Shown: piece after piece, positions 44,907 to 54,295 of the stretch | Layout of the letters: each line of letters begins with the position of its first letter | Numbering within the stretch: position 1 is the stretch's first letter | Assembly: GCF_009547075.1 (NCBI RefSeq) | Contig: NZ_WIPH01000008.1 | Span: forward strand, 1 to 64,000 | Direction of reading: 5' to 3' | From: Gluconobacter aidae | GTDB taxonomy: Bacteria; Pseudomonadota; Alphaproteobacteria; Acetobacterales; Acetobacteraceae | Length of the DNA: 64,000 nucleotides | Notes under the pieces: generated by a model | Databases searched by the model: none | What the model saw: only the letters and a program-made list of their open reading frames with translations | What the model was told of the DNA's origin: nothing | Position numbers and translations under genes: made by a program

Positions 44907-45371
44907 ATGATGTCTTTCAATATCAGCCGCCGTGGTCTTGCCCTCGCCACCGCTCTTTTCGGAGCCGGTCTTGTCGCAACCCCCGCCGTCCGCGCTGAAG
45001 ATACGCTTGGCGCCCCGGTCGGACACATCACGCTTGCCGCTCATTCGGCGGATATCGGCGTTGGCTATACCTGGGGTGACGGAACCCTGACCTATGGCCA
45101 TCACACCTATCATTTCAAGGTCAGCGGCGGGAACATCGCCGCTGTCGGCTACTCCGCCCTGAAGGCCGAAGGCACCGTCTACAACCTGAAGCACCTGCAT
45201 GATTTCGACGGCAGCTACGGCTCCCTCGCTGGGGAAGCGACGCTGGACAAGGGTCTGGGCGGCGCGGTCCTGTCCAACAGCAACGGCGTGCGCATCAAGA
45301 TCGAGACGGCGACGAAAGGGGCACGTCTGGCGGCGGGTGCGCAGGGTCTGACCTTTACGCTGAGCCGGTAA
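44907..45371 (+). CDS. Exported beta-rich protein, possibly DUF1134/EipA-like
   Basis: A 154-residue protein with a signal peptide carrying a twin-arginine-like start (ISRRGLALATALFGAGLVATPAVRA). The mature domain is glycine-rich and beta-type: HITLAAHSADIGVGYTWGDG, YHFKVSGGNIAAVGYSALKA, ASYGSL-like turns and AVLSNSNGVRIKIETATKG. It may be related to DUF1134 proteins (Brucella EipA, envelope integrity), but this is a weak impression. Translation may begin at either of two adjacent ATGs (44907 or 44910). Confidence 0.7.
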   Translation: MMSFNISRRGLALATALFGAGLVATPAVRAEDTLGAPVGHITLAAHSADIGVGYTWGDGTLTYGHHTYHFKVSGGNIAAVGYSALKAEGTVYNLKHLHDFDGSYGSLAGEATLDKGLGGAVLSNSNGVRIKIETATKGARLAAGAQGLTFTLSR

Positions 45372-45387
45372 TCTGGTGTCCTCCTGC

Positions 45388-45412
45388 CGCAGCCTTCCGG
45401 GAAGGCTGCGGT
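45388..45412 (+). terminator. Perfect inverted repeat, likely terminator
   Basis: CCGCAGCCTTCC and GGAAGGCTGCGG flank a single G, giving a very stable hairpin 16 bases after the stop codon. The T tract is absent, so it may act in mRNA stability or Rho-assisted termination. Confidence 0.6.
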
Positions 45413-45485
45413 GACAGGCCGGACACTCCCCCGCGTGCCCGGCTCTTCCTGCATTTTTTCGCGGGGGAGCGGAGCGTGACAGATC

Positions 45486-46115
45486 ATGGATACCAATATT
45501 CTTGTTCTCTCCTTTACCGAGCAGAGCAAGGCCTTCCAGGCGTTTTCCGAACTGCGGGAACGGGCTGCGGACCAGAAGCTGGTCGTCATCAACGAGGCCG
45601 TCGTTGAGCGCGATACGGCAGGCAACCTCACTGTTCACGATAACTGGGCCAACGGCTCTTCCGGCGAGCAGGTTCTGAACGGAACGCTTCTGGGTTCACT
45701 CGTCGGGCTTCTTCTGGGACCGCTGGGCGTGCTGCTCGGGGCGTCGATGGGCGCTCTCGTAGGGTCCAGCCTCTCGGTCGAGGACGCGGCGATCCGCAAA
45801 AGCCTTCTGGCGCAGATCGCATCCGTCATTCCCGTGGGGACGACGGCCGTGATCGCGACGGTTCAGGAATATGTGCCGCAGGTCGTGGACGATCTGGCGG
45901 CGTCGCTGGGCGCATCGCTGGTGCTGCGTCGGCCGATCGAGGCCGTGGAGCGCGAGGTTCTGGTCCAGCAGAAGGCCCAGGCCGCCGCGGCAGCCGAAGC
46001 CGAGCGTGTTCTCGTGCAGCAGCATTCGACCGAATGGCACGAACGCATCAGCGAGTGGCAGAAGCAGGTTTCGACCAGCCTTCACAATCTGAAGAACAGG
46101 ATCACGGGCGGCTGA
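45486..46115 (+). CDS. DUF1269-family membrane-associated protein
   Basis: A 209-residue protein with an N-terminal alpha/beta domain (MDTNILVLSFTEQSKAFQAFSELRE), a glycine-rich hydrophobic hairpin at about residues 70-98 (GSLVGLLLGPLGVLLGASMGALVG) and a long Ala/Gln/Glu helical C-terminus. This is the DUF1269 layout, with a hairpin like glycine-zipper proteins. The function of the family is not established; it is often stress-related. Likely monocistronic. Confidence 0.85.
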   Translation: MDTNILVLSFTEQSKAFQAFSELRERAADQKLVVINEAVVERDTAGNLTVHDNWANGSSGEQVLNGTLLGSLVGLLLGPLGVLLGASMGALVGSSLSVEDAAIRKSLLAQIASVIPVGTTAVIATVQEYVPQVVDDLAASLGASLVLRRPIEAVEREVLVQQKAQAAAAAEAERVLVQQHSTEWHERISEWQKQVSTSLHNLKNRITGG

Positions 46116-46187
46116 GACCGTTACGCTCTTGATCTGAGCCTATGATGCGGGCCATCGTGACGAAACATTCCCTTGCAGGATGTCGTC

Positions 46188-46560
46188 ATGATGGCCCGTT
46201 TTCGTATGCTTTTCCTGCTGGCCGGTCTGAGCACGTTTTCAGCAGCGTCCGCCGCTCTTGCGCCACCAGCCGTTCTGGCGCCGTTTATTCATGACGGCAG
46301 TTTCGTGCCCGGCGATTACGGGTTTGTCCGGGGTGCTTTCTGGTACAGCACGCAGATGTTGATCCGGTTTTTCAGGTCATGGCGCTTCGTCAGCTTGAGC
46401 CGTTTGCACGGTCGGGTCAGTTTCCGAAACAGGAATATGCGCTACTGACGGACCGGGTCATGCTGGCGACGACCGGAAAGCAGCATTATGGCTCCCAGCT
46501 TTCATGTCAGAACCACCATTATGCGCCCTATTCTCTGGATGCGGGCGGGTGCAGGGCAGC
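46188..46560 (+). pseudogene. Broken DUF6624-like exported protein
   Basis: An N-terminal part with signal peptide (FLLAGLSTFSAASAALA) and FIHDGSFVPGDYGFVRGAF reads in one frame to about 46340. The continuation LVQHADVDPVFQ, then EYALLTDRVMLATTGKQHYG and SQLSCQNHHYAPYSLD, reads in another frame. Together they match the DUF6624 pattern (QHAD-x-D-x-x-FQ ... LLTDRV ... YGTQ). A frameshift near 46340 and a degraded 3' end after 46530 indicate a pseudogene, unless the frameshift is a sequencing error. Confidence 0.7.
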
Positions 46561-46568
46561 GCCCCGCC

Positions 46569-48509
46569 TCAGACGGCAGTTGGACGATCCATGGTCTTGC
46601 GTAGCGGATACAGCGCCAGTTCCTCGATTGTCGCGCCGGTATTGGTTGCCTGAAGGCCCAGCGTCGTCAGCGGATTGGCCGGGAAGACCAGAGCCGTGGC
46701 GACAGAGAGGCCGTCATTGGCGAAGAGTTCCAGTGCGCAGGCATCGAGCACCAGACGCAGGGAGAAGCGGCGGCTGTTGGCGATCAGGGGCGTGGAAAAG
46801 CGCTCCGTGAAGAACGGCTGGGAGAAGCCATGCAGATCACCGCGGTCGAGCCAGAGCTGACTTGAGAAAGCGTCGAAGCCGATGGAGAGGGACTCTCCCT
46901 GCCCGTTCGAGAACATGATGACGAAGCGGCCCGCGCGGCCCTGTTCGCCGTCCGGCTGCGGGTTGCTGCGTTCATCGACGGTGACGGTCAGGAGCAGTTC
47001 GATGGCGGTGCCGGTGGGGAGCGCGACCTGCACACCGCTCTGGGCGGCGATACGGCCCACTTTGAACGGGATCTTCTCGCCCCGGAAGGCTTCGAGCCCA
47101 TAGGGGCGCTGGACCAGACGCAGCCAGTTCATTTCGTCGCGGCGCAGGGACATGCGGCGCGGCAGCGTCATGAGACCGCGCCAGCTCCGGTTCGGGACTT
47201 CCTCGCAGTACTGCCAGTTGCCAAACCAGGCGAAATAGACCGCCCTGTTGTCCGGCATGCTGTCATAGACCTGCATGGCGTAGCTGTCCTTGGCGAAGTC
47301 CGTCAGGCCAATCACCGTGTTGTCGGGCGTAAAGCGTTCGCCGTCGAAATCCCCCACGAAATACTGCGTGACGCTACCGCCCAGCGGACCGCCCGGATTG
47401 ACGGAGACGAACAGGACCCATCGCCTGCCTTTCTCATCGCCTTCGATGTCGAGTTCGATGAGATTGGGACATTCGTAGTCCACGCCGAACAGCCCGGCGG
47501 GGCCGAAGCTGCTGAGATGCATCCAGTGCAGCAGGTCGATGGAGCCGTAGAACAGCACCTTGTGAGCCCGCGCGCTGGCCACGACCATGATCCATTTTCC
47601 GCTGGGCTCATGCCAGAAGACCTTGGGGTCGCGGAAGGAATTCACGCCGATATTCAGGATCGGGTTGTGGTCATAGTCGATGTAATGCTGGCCGCCATCG
47701 GGGCTCCAGGCGATGTACTGCGTCTGGCTCTGCGGCGTGGCACGGGTATAGATCGCGACCAGTCCACCGGGCATGGGCGGGAGCGCGGGCGGGGCGGCAT
47801 GGATTTCACTGCCGTTCGAAGGCGCATAGACCGAACCGAACGGGGCAGAGGCGTTCGGGCCGAGCGCGGGTATGTGGTCGGGAGCGTAGGGCGTGTCGGA
47901 TGTGGTTTTCCCGAGTTCCGGGGCGAGCGCCTGCACTGCGGCCTGCGTGGCCGTCGGGGTTGCCGGAATAGTGGCGGGGGCGGCCGGTTTGCGGGGCGGG
48001 AAAAGGCCCGAGACGTTGTCGCGGTCCAGCACGACACAGCCGGTATAGGCCTCGCCCGCTGCCGTCTGGTCGATGGCGATGGGCTGATCCTGCCAGGTGT
48101 AGAGATCCGTGCTGGTGGCGTGGCCCCAGTGGACGCGGCCGGCGTAAGGGGCGGTCGGGTCATACTGGTAATAGAGATGGTAGGTCTGACCATCGAAAAT
48201 CAGGCCGTTGGGATCATTCATGAAGCCGGTGGGCGGCGAGAAATGAATGGAGGGACGGTAGAAGTAGTCGCTCTGGGTACGGATGACGGGCCTGTTATTT
48301 GCACCGGGCTGATCGGCGGGTTCGATATGCGCATTGCTCGGCTGATGGCCGTGAGGCGTGAGCGCGTCTTTCGGCGGTTCGTCGGCGGCGCTGGCATTCC
48401 CCGTCAGACGCAGGCTGCTGCCGACGGTTCCGGCAACGGTTCCGGCGGCAAGAAGGGATGTCAGGGCCCGGCGGCGGCCCGGGACTAGCAGGTCATTATG
48501 GTCTGTCAT
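46569..48509 (-). CDS. Tat-exported GH32 enzyme (levanase/invertase type)
   Basis: A 646-residue secreted fructan- or sucrose-hydrolysing enzyme. The N-terminus has a Tat-type signal (RRRALTSLLAAGTVAGTVG). GH32 catalytic motifs are present: nucleophile Asp99 in FMNDPNG, Asp294 in FRDPK and acid/base Glu346 in ECPNL. A C-terminal beta-sandwich module starts near residue 480. A Pro/Ala-rich insert of about 75 residues (about 170-245) interrupts the propeller. The frame opens at 49190, but ATG 48509 gives the signal peptide; the upstream residues are antisense to the next gene. Exact specificity cannot be set. Confidence 0.9.
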   Translation of the reverse strand: MTDHNDLLVPGRRRALTSLLAAGTVAGTVGSSLRLTGNASAADEPPKDALTPHGHQPSNAHIEPADQPGANNRPVIRTQSDYFYRPSIHFSPPTGFMNDPNGLIFDGQTYHLYYQYDPTAPYAGRVHWGHATSTDLYTWQDQPIAIDQTAAGEAYTGCVVLDRDNVSGLFPPRKPAAPATIPATPTATQAAVQALAPELGKTTSDTPYAPDHIPALGPNASAPFGSVYAPSNGSEIHAAPPALPPMPGGLVAIYTRATPQSQTQYIAWSPDGGQHYIDYDHNPILNIGVNSFRDPKVFWHEPSGKWIMVVASARAHKVLFYGSIDLLHWMHLSSFGPAGLFGVDYECPNLIELDIEGDEKGRRWVLFVSVNPGGPLGGSVTQYFVGDFDGERFTPDNTVIGLTDFAKDSYAMQVYDSMPDNRAVYFAWFGNWQYCEEVPNRSWRGLMTLPRRMSLRRDEMNWLRLVQRPYGLEAFRGEKIPFKVGRIAAQSGVQVALPTGTAIELLLTVTVDERSNPQPDGEQGRAGRFVIMFSNGQGESLSIGFDAFSSQLWLDRGDLHGFSQPFFTERFSTPLIANSRRFSLRLVLDACALELFANDGLSVATALVFPANPLTTLGLQATNTGATIEELALYPLRKTMDRPTAV

Positions 48510-48605
48510 GGCGGACAGGATACATGAGACGTCCGTTTTCAAAAGAGCGGGCGTGAGCCGGGGCAGCACGTTGCATGTCCGGCCCGGATACGGACATAGT
48601 GCGGC

Positions 48606-49628
48606 ATGAAGCGTCTCGACCCTTTTCTCCTCTCCCTCATCGCGGCGATCGCGCTGGCCTCTTTCCTGCCCTGCCGGGGGCAGATGGAGCACATTCTCCA
48701 GCATGTCGTAACGATCCTCATCACGTTCATGTTCTTCTTTCAGGGCGCGAAGCTCGAACGTCACGCCATCGTGGACAGCATGAAGGACTGGAAACTTCAG
48801 GGAAGCGTGCTGCTCTGCACCTTTGCGTTGTTTCCGCTGCTGGGGATCGGGCTGCACCTGCTGTTTCGCAGCGTCTTCCCGGATGCGCTGTTCGGAGAGG
48901 ACCTGTGGTCGGGCATTCTGTTCCTGTGCTGCCTGCCCTCCACCGTGCAGTCTTCCATCGCGCTGACCTCCATCGCGAAGGGGAACGTCCCGGTCGCGAT
49001 CTGCGCGGCAACGGTCTCCAACATCGCGGGCATCGCGCTGACGCCGCTTCTGACCGGGCTGGTGCTCGGGCATGCGGGGGCGGGACATTCGCCGCTGGAG
49101 TCCATTCTCGATGTGGGCAGGGAACTGCTGCTTCCCTTCGCGCTGGGGCAGATCTTTCAGAAATGGGTCGGACCGATCGTACGTCGGCACAAGATCCTGA
49201 TCTCATTTACCGATCGCGGGTCCATCATCGTCGTGGTCTACACGGCGTTCAGCTCGGCCGTCGTGAAAGGGATCTGGCACCGGGTTTCGGGCGCGCATCT
49301 GCTGGAAGTGGCGCTGCTCGACAGTTTCATGCTGGCGCTGGTTCTGTTCCTGTCGCATCTGATGGGCGAGGGCCTGGGGCAGACGACGGAAAACAAGATC
49401 GCGCTCCAGTTCTGCGGATCAAAGAAATCGCTGGCATCCGGCGTCCCGATGGCGAGCGTCATTTTCCCGGCGGCATCGGTCGGTATCATCGTGCTACCGC
49501 TGATGATCTATCACCAGATCCAGCTCTTTACCTGCACGCTTCTGGCGCGGCGTTATGGTCGTCGCGCGCTCGACACCAGTGACCAGGGCACGGCAACCTC
49601 GCCGCAGCGTCGCACGGCCACGCCATAA
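48606..49628 (+). CDS. SBF-like (bile acid:sodium symporter family) transporter
   Basis: A 340-residue inner-membrane protein with about ten hydrophobic segments. The SBF-like signature is clear in FMFFFQGAKLERHAI, ILFLCCLPSTVQSSIALTSIAKGN, ATVSNIAGIALTPLL and the SKKSLASGVPMASVIFP block. YfeH-like members have no firmly known substrate. Its 3' end overlaps the convergent ABC ATPase gene by 76 bases. Confidence 0.9.
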   Translation: MKRLDPFLLSLIAAIALASFLPCRGQMEHILQHVVTILITFMFFFQGAKLERHAIVDSMKDWKLQGSVLLCTFALFPLLGIGLHLLFRSVFPDALFGEDLWSGILFLCCLPSTVQSSIALTSIAKGNVPVAICAATVSNIAGIALTPLLTGLVLGHAGAGHSPLESILDVGRELLLPFALGQIFQKWVGPIVRRHKILISFTDRGSIIVVVYTAFSSAVVKGIWHRVSGAHLLEVALLDSFMLALVLFLSHLMGEGLGQTTENKIALQFCGSKKSLASGVPMASVIFPAASVGIIVLPLMIYHQIQLFTCTLLARRYGRRALDTSDQGTATSPQRRTATP

Positions 49629-50323
49629 ACTTCGGCGAACAGGGCGTCCGTCAGGACGTCAGCGGGCGTGCCAATACTGACGATCCGGCCCCGCGACAGA
49701 ACCGCGATGCGGGTGCAGAAGCGGGCCGCGAGCGCCAGATCATGCAGGACGACGGCGATGGCCTGACCCTGAACAGCGCACTGGCCGAACAGGTCCATGA
49801 CCGTCAGGGCCTGCGCGGGATCGAGGGCCGCGACGGGTTCGTCCGCCAGCAGGATCGGGGCCTGAACCGCGAGCGCGCGGGCGAGCAGGACGCGGGCGCG
49901 TTCGCCGCCTGAGAGACTGGCGGAAGAACGGTCGGCAAAGGCAGTCATCCCGACCGCTTCGAGGGCCTGCTGCACGGCTGTTTCATTCTGTGCCGCCGAG
50001 GACGTGCGCCGATGGGGCAGACGCCCGAGCATTGCGACATCCCGCACACTCATGCCAACAGCAGCGGGAGCTTCCTGCGGGAGATAAGCCAGATGGCGGC
50101 CGCGCTCTTCGGGCGGCATGGTGAACAGGTCCTGCCCGTCCAGCAGAACGCGGCCGGTCTCGGGGCGGAGTAGTCCGGCCATGATGCGCAGGAGCGTGCT
50201 CTTGCCCGCACCGTTGGGTCCGATCAGGCCGAGGACTTCACCGGGGAGAACTTCCAGTGCGATATCGTCGAGAAGTCTGTTGCTCTGAAGGGTCAGGCTG
50301 ATCGTGTCTGTCTGGAGGATCAT
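49553..50323 (-). CDS. btuD: Cobalamin-type ABC transporter ATP-binding protein
   Basis: A 256-residue ATPase energising import. Walker A GPNGAGKST is at about residues 35-43, the signature is LSGGERARVLLARAL, Walker B is PILLADEPVAALD, and the switch His lies in IAVVLHDLALAARFC. The family (FecE/BtuD) also serves siderophores and heme. Assignment to cobalamin rests on the riboswitch at the head of the operon. Last gene of btuBFCD, 10 bases after the permease. Confidence 0.87.
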   Translation of the reverse strand: MILQTDTISLTLQSNRLLDDIALEVLPGEVLGLIGPNGAGKSTLLRIMAGLLRPETGRVLLDGQDLFTMPPEERGRHLAYLPQEAPAAVGMSVRDVAMLGRLPHRRTSSAAQNETAVQQALEAVGMTAFADRSSASLSGGERARVLLARALAVQAPILLADEPVAALDPAQALTVMDLFGQCAVQGQAIAVVLHDLALAARFCTRIAVLSRGRIVSIGTPADVLTDALFAEVYGVAVRRCGEVAVPWSLVSSARRP

Positions 50324-50333
50324 GGCGCGCTCC

Positions 50334-51320
50334 TCATACAGGTCGGCCGCGCAGGCGCCAGACCTGCCAGAAAAAGACCGGCGTTCCGATCAGGGACGTG
50401 ACGACGCCGAGTTGCAGTTCGGCACCGCTGACAGGCAGGCGCACGAACAGGTCGGCTGCCAGAAGAAGCGCCGCACCACCCAGCGCAGACGGCAGCAGAA
50501 GACGGGACGGGCGCGCGCCTGCAAGCGGACGCAGCAGATGCGGCATGACGAGGCCGACGAACCCGATCCCGCCCGCGACGGCGACGCCGCTGCCGACCGC
50601 GAGCGCCGTTCCGAGCACGACGCGCCACTGCACCGCACGCAAGGGGAAGCCCATCGTCTGGGCAACGTCTTCGCCAAGGGTCAGGGCGTCGAGGGAGCGT
50701 GCGGTGCTGAACAGCAGGGCCGAGCCGATCAGGAGACCGGGGGAGGCAATCAGCACGTCATGCAGGCTGGCGCGGGACAGGGAACCCATGAGCCAGTGCA
50801 TGATTTCGTAGGACGCATAGGGGCTCGGCACGAGATTGAGCGTCAGGGCCAGAAGGGCGGCGCTCATGGAGCCCAGCGCCGCACCGGCGAGCACCAGAAC
50901 GAGCGTGCCCCCGCGCGTCAGGGCCAGAAGCAGCAGCGTGGCGAGTCCGGCGCCGGACAGGGCCGCCAGTGGGAGCGCGGGCGCCCAGACTGCCGAGATG
51001 CCGGTATAGAAAACCAGCACGGCGCCGAGCGCGCCGCAACCCGAAATGCCGAGCACGCCCGGATCGGCGAGCGGGTTGCGGACCAGTCCCTGAAGTGCCG
51101 CGCCGGACAGGCCGAGCGTTCCGCCGATCAGCAGAGCGAGGATCATGCGCGGCAGACGGATCTGGCCGATGATGGTCGCGGCGATCGTCTCGCGGCCATG
51201 CAGCATGTCGGACAGGCCCTGAATGACGCCGATCCCCGCCGGGCCCGCAACCAGCGACAGGGCGGCGAGGGCCAGAACCACCACACTTAGTACGGCGACG
51301 GTCAGGATGTAGCGGCTCAT
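50334..51320 (-). CDS. btuC: FecCD/BtuC-type ABC transporter permease
   Basis: A 328-residue inner-membrane permease with about ten TM segments. Family blocks are RLPRMILALLIGGTLGLSGAALQGLVRNPLADPGVLGISGCGALGA (read across residues 50-100) and VAVAGGIGFVGLVMPHLLR. It should form the dimeric channel with the ATPase. ATGA overlap with btuF upstream. Confidence 0.9.
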   Translation of the reverse strand: MSRYILTVAVLSVVVLALAALSLVAGPAGIGVIQGLSDMLHGRETIAATIIGQIRLPRMILALLIGGTLGLSGAALQGLVRNPLADPGVLGISGCGALGAVLVFYTGISAVWAPALPLAALSGAGLATLLLLALTRGGTLVLVLAGAALGSMSAALLALTLNLVPSPYASYEIMHWLMGSLSRASLHDVLIASPGLLIGSALLFSTARSLDALTLGEDVAQTMGFPLRAVQWRVVLGTALAVGSGVAVAGGIGFVGLVMPHLLRPLAGARPSRLLLPSALGGAALLLAADLFVRLPVSGAELQLGVVTSLIGTPVFFWQVWRLRGRPV

Positions 51321-52189
51321 GGCGAAGGCTCCGTGCCGGTCAGACGGTCATGCGCGGCGATCAGGGCGGTCAGCGCATCGAGAGTGTCGGGCGTGCCGCA
51401 CATGGTCAGGCGGCCGGGAAGCGCCAGAAGATGCGCACCCGTGAAGCGGTCCCGCAGGGCGGGATGATGCACGGCATCTTCCGCCAGGGACGCGCCTTCG
51501 GAAATCAGGCCGGTCACCAGAAGGTCCGGTGGATGGGCGATCAGTGTTTCGAGCGCGATGGTGCCGTCCGGGCGTTCGGAAGCGGACAGGCGGAATCCGG
51601 CGCGCTTCAGCAGATCGGAAATCAGGCCCCCCTCTTCTCCCGCAAGGTTCGCACCGATGACCGTGGCCGTCAGGATCTGGTCCGGACGGGCTGGACGAAG
51701 ACTTTCCAGACGGTCCGCGAAGGCGCGGATCATGTCCTCGCCGCGCGTATCCTCGCCGATGGCATGGGCGACTGTACGGATCTGAACGGGAATGTCCGCC
51801 AGGGAGGCGATGGACGGAAGCTGGACGAACGGGACGTGCAGGGCATTCGTCACGAGCGGGACGGTCGGGCGGTGCCATGTTCCGTCCAGCACGACGTCCG
51901 GGTGGGTGGCGACGAGGTTCTCACCGTCAGGGCGCTGGACGGGATATGTCGCTGCGATCTCGCAGCGGACGGATTCCGCGCAGTCCGTGGCCAGTGGGCT
52001 GAGACCGAGGATATGGGACGGGTCTGCCAGTTCGAGCAGCAGTTCATCCGTGCACAGGTTCAGGGAAACGATACGGGTGCGCACCGGACCGGCACAGGCC
52101 GATCCAGCGATCACACCCGTCATCAGGCCCGACAGCAGAAAAACTGCCATCGGGACTGCAAAGACGTGAAAAAGCGCCTTAAAGGCCAA
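51317..52189 (-). CDS. btuF: Periplasmic cobalamin-binding protein (BtuF-like)
   Basis: A 290-residue class III substrate-binding protein with a signal peptide (VFLLSGLMTGVIAGSACA). It begins RIVSLNLCTDELLLELADPSHILGLSPLA, the normal pattern for BtuF/FecB folds, with VVLDGTWHRP and LETLIAHPPDLLVTGL later. Its start overlaps the end of the receptor gene by 11 bases. Confidence 0.88.
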   Translation of the reverse strand: MAFKALFHVFAVPMAVFLLSGLMTGVIAGSACAGPVRTRIVSLNLCTDELLLELADPSHILGLSPLATDCAESVRCEIAATYPVQRPDGENLVATHPDVVLDGTWHRPTVPLVTNALHVPFVQLPSIASLADIPVQIRTVAHAIGEDTRGEDMIRAFADRLESLRPARPDQILTATVIGANLAGEEGGLISDLLKRAGFRLSASERPDGTIALETLIAHPPDLLVTGLISEGASLAEDAVHHPALRDRFTGAHLLALPGRLTMCGTPDTLDALTALIAAHDRLTGTEPSP

Positions 52190-54176
52190 ACGTCACACCA
52201 CCGTAAAAAGACCGGCCCGGCTGGAGATAGCCGACCGGGTTTTCATAATACCGGTTCCCCAGATTGTCGCCGCGAGCGAACAGGGTGACGAAATCGGCCA
52301 GCTTGTACTCGGCGGCGATGTTTACCGTGACGTAGTCATGCCCGATCGTACTCATGGACGTGTAGCGGTCGAGATCGTGCCAGCCGCTGACATAAAGCAG
52401 GCTCGGCGTGATGCTCAGGCGCCTGGTCGGCGTCCAGATGACGCTGGCCGTAGCCTTGTGGCGGGGCCGGCGCACGAGAGCGGCGCCCGTGCTGCGGTTC
52501 GTGGCATCCGTCCAGGTATAGGTGCCGCGCAGATCCACGCTCTTGATGATGCGGTAATCGACGAAGGCTTCCACACCGTGCGTCTGGGCGCGGGCGACGT
52601 TCACATAGGTATAGTTATAGCCCGACAGTGCGTAATTAATGAGATTGCGGACATGGTTGCCGTAATAATCGGCACCGAAGGTCAGCCTGCCGTTCAGAAG
52701 ACGCTCTTCAAATCCGGCATCGAAGCCTAAGAGGCGCTCGGCCCGCAGGTTCGGATTGGCAAGCGAGTAATAGGCCGGGTAGCTGACGAAGAGCTGGTTC
52801 AGGGAAGGTCCGTGGAAGCCTGAGCCACCACTGGCCTTCAGGGTCAGGCCGGTGCCGGGGATTTTCACGGCCGGAGCGATGCGCCAGGTCACGTAATTGC
52901 CGTAACGGGAATTGCTGTCGTATCGGATATTGGCTGAACCGAAGAGGATATCGTGCCAGTGGCCTTCGAGCTGTCCCCAGGCGGCGTTCGTCGTGGTCTG
53001 GGCTGCGACCGGGGTCATGATCCGCTCGCGGATATAGTCGTAGCCGACGAGGAAGGAGCCATTATGGCCGAGATGGGTCAGGCCCTGCCAGTCCACTTTC
53101 AGGCGGTCGCCACGGTTGGAGGTAATTTCCGGATCGCCAGCCGTGATGTCATGGCGGCGATAGGTGATATAGCCAACGCCCAGCGTCTGCTCGAAGACGC
53201 CCTTGAAGGACTTCAGGTGAGCGGTACCACGCAGGATGGCCTGTTTGAGGTCGCTTTCGTTCCGCTGGGCTGACGGCAACGTCGGGTAGGAGCTGTAATC
53301 GTCGGCGACGTATTCGTAGTCCGCCTGCGTCAGATGAGCTGTGAAGCCGAGATCGAAATTGTCCGTCACGTCATAGCCGAGGCGCACATTGGCGGTGCGG
53401 TTGTCGTTGCGGTTGGACGCGACGTCATGGTCGTGAACCTGTGCACGGATGGCTTTCGGCACGGCCTGATAGTCGCCGACATGGTTGTGCGAAACTTCAA
53501 CCATGTAATGGAAACGGTGCAGCGAGCCTGAGAAACCGGCCGTCTGGTTCTTGGTGGAATAGCTGCCGCCTTCGAGACGGACGAAGCCGTGCAGCGGCCC
53601 CTGCCCCTGTTTGGTTGTCATGTCGATGACACCGCCCATCGCATCCGCACCGTACAGGCCGCTCTGCGGGCCGCGCAGGATTTCCACCCGGGCCAGACCA
53701 TCGGTGAGGAACTGCGCCGTATCGAATGCCCCTGCCGGCGTGGACGGATCGTTGATGTCCATCCCGTCCAGCCGCACCTTGACTTCGTTCGAGTTGACGC
53801 CGCGCATGAAGATCGAACCCGTGCCGCCGGGGCCGCCCGTGCGCACCATGTTCAGGCCCGGTTCACGCGCCAGAAGGTCCGCAAGGTCGCGCCGCTGGAG
53901 AAGTTCAATGTCACGCTGGGTCACAACCGTAACCTGCGAGCCCACCTTGCTGATGTCCTGCGGAATACGGTTGGCCGTTACGGTGACGGTCTCGGGGACG
54001 GTGGCGGTCACGGCATCAGAAGTGGTCTGCGGGGCACTCGTGGCTGTCGTCCGGGGAGCGGCCGGGGGGGTCTTGGGCTTTTGCGACGGTGCCGGTTCCT
54101 GGGCCGGGACGGACGCCAGCGCGGGAACGGCGACAAGCATGCTCGTCGCGAAAAGAAGGCAGGAAATACGGGGCAT
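52179..54176 (-). CDS. btuB: TonB-dependent cobalamin receptor (BtuB-like)
   Basis: A 665-residue outer-membrane receptor. Signal peptide (LLFATSMLVAVPALA), a Pro/Thr-rich linker, then the TonB box region and plug (ETVTVTANRIPQDISKVGSQVTVVTQ, RDLADLLAREPGLNM), then a 22-strand barrel ending in Phe-Gly-Leu. The plug block RVEILRGPQSGLYGADAMGGVI is typical. Placement behind a cobalamin riboswitch and before a btuFCD set supports vitamin B12 or cobinamide as substrate. Confidence 0.93.
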   Translation of the reverse strand: MPRISCLLFATSMLVAVPALASVPAQEPAPSQKPKTPPAAPRTTATSAPQTTSDAVTATVPETVTVTANRIPQDISKVGSQVTVVTQRDIELLQRRDLADLLAREPGLNMVRTGGPGGTGSIFMRGVNSNEVKVRLDGMDINDPSTPAGAFDTAQFLTDGLARVEILRGPQSGLYGADAMGGVIDMTTKQGQGPLHGFVRLEGGSYSTKNQTAGFSGSLHRFHYMVEVSHNHVGDYQAVPKAIRAQVHDHDVASNRNDNRTANVRLGYDVTDNFDLGFTAHLTQADYEYVADDYSSYPTLPSAQRNESDLKQAILRGTAHLKSFKGVFEQTLGVGYITYRRHDITAGDPEITSNRGDRLKVDWQGLTHLGHNGSFLVGYDYIRERIMTPVAAQTTTNAAWGQLEGHWHDILFGSANIRYDSNSRYGNYVTWRIAPAVKIPGTGLTLKASGGSGFHGPSLNQLFVSYPAYYSLANPNLRAERLLGFDAGFEERLLNGRLTFGADYYGNHVRNLINYALSGYNYTYVNVARAQTHGVEAFVDYRIIKSVDLRGTYTWTDATNRSTGAALVRRPRHKATASVIWTPTRRLSITPSLLYVSGWHDLDRYTSMSTIGHDYVTVNIAAEYKLADFVTLFARGDNLGNRYYENPVGYLQPGRSFYGGVTFGL

Positions 54177-54295
54177 GGCGATGGTAATGTCTCGTCATTC
54201 TGCGTTGCCCTCAAGAAGGAGGCAGACCCGCGCCAACAGGATCTGACCCGGCGTCCCGATGCACCCCGCCCGGACCGTCCTTCGGACAACTCATG

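Noticed and set aside
48510-49190. N-terminal extension of the GH32 frame
   Set aside because: It is antisense to the SBF-like transporter gene, and the Tat signal at ATG 48509 marks the true start.
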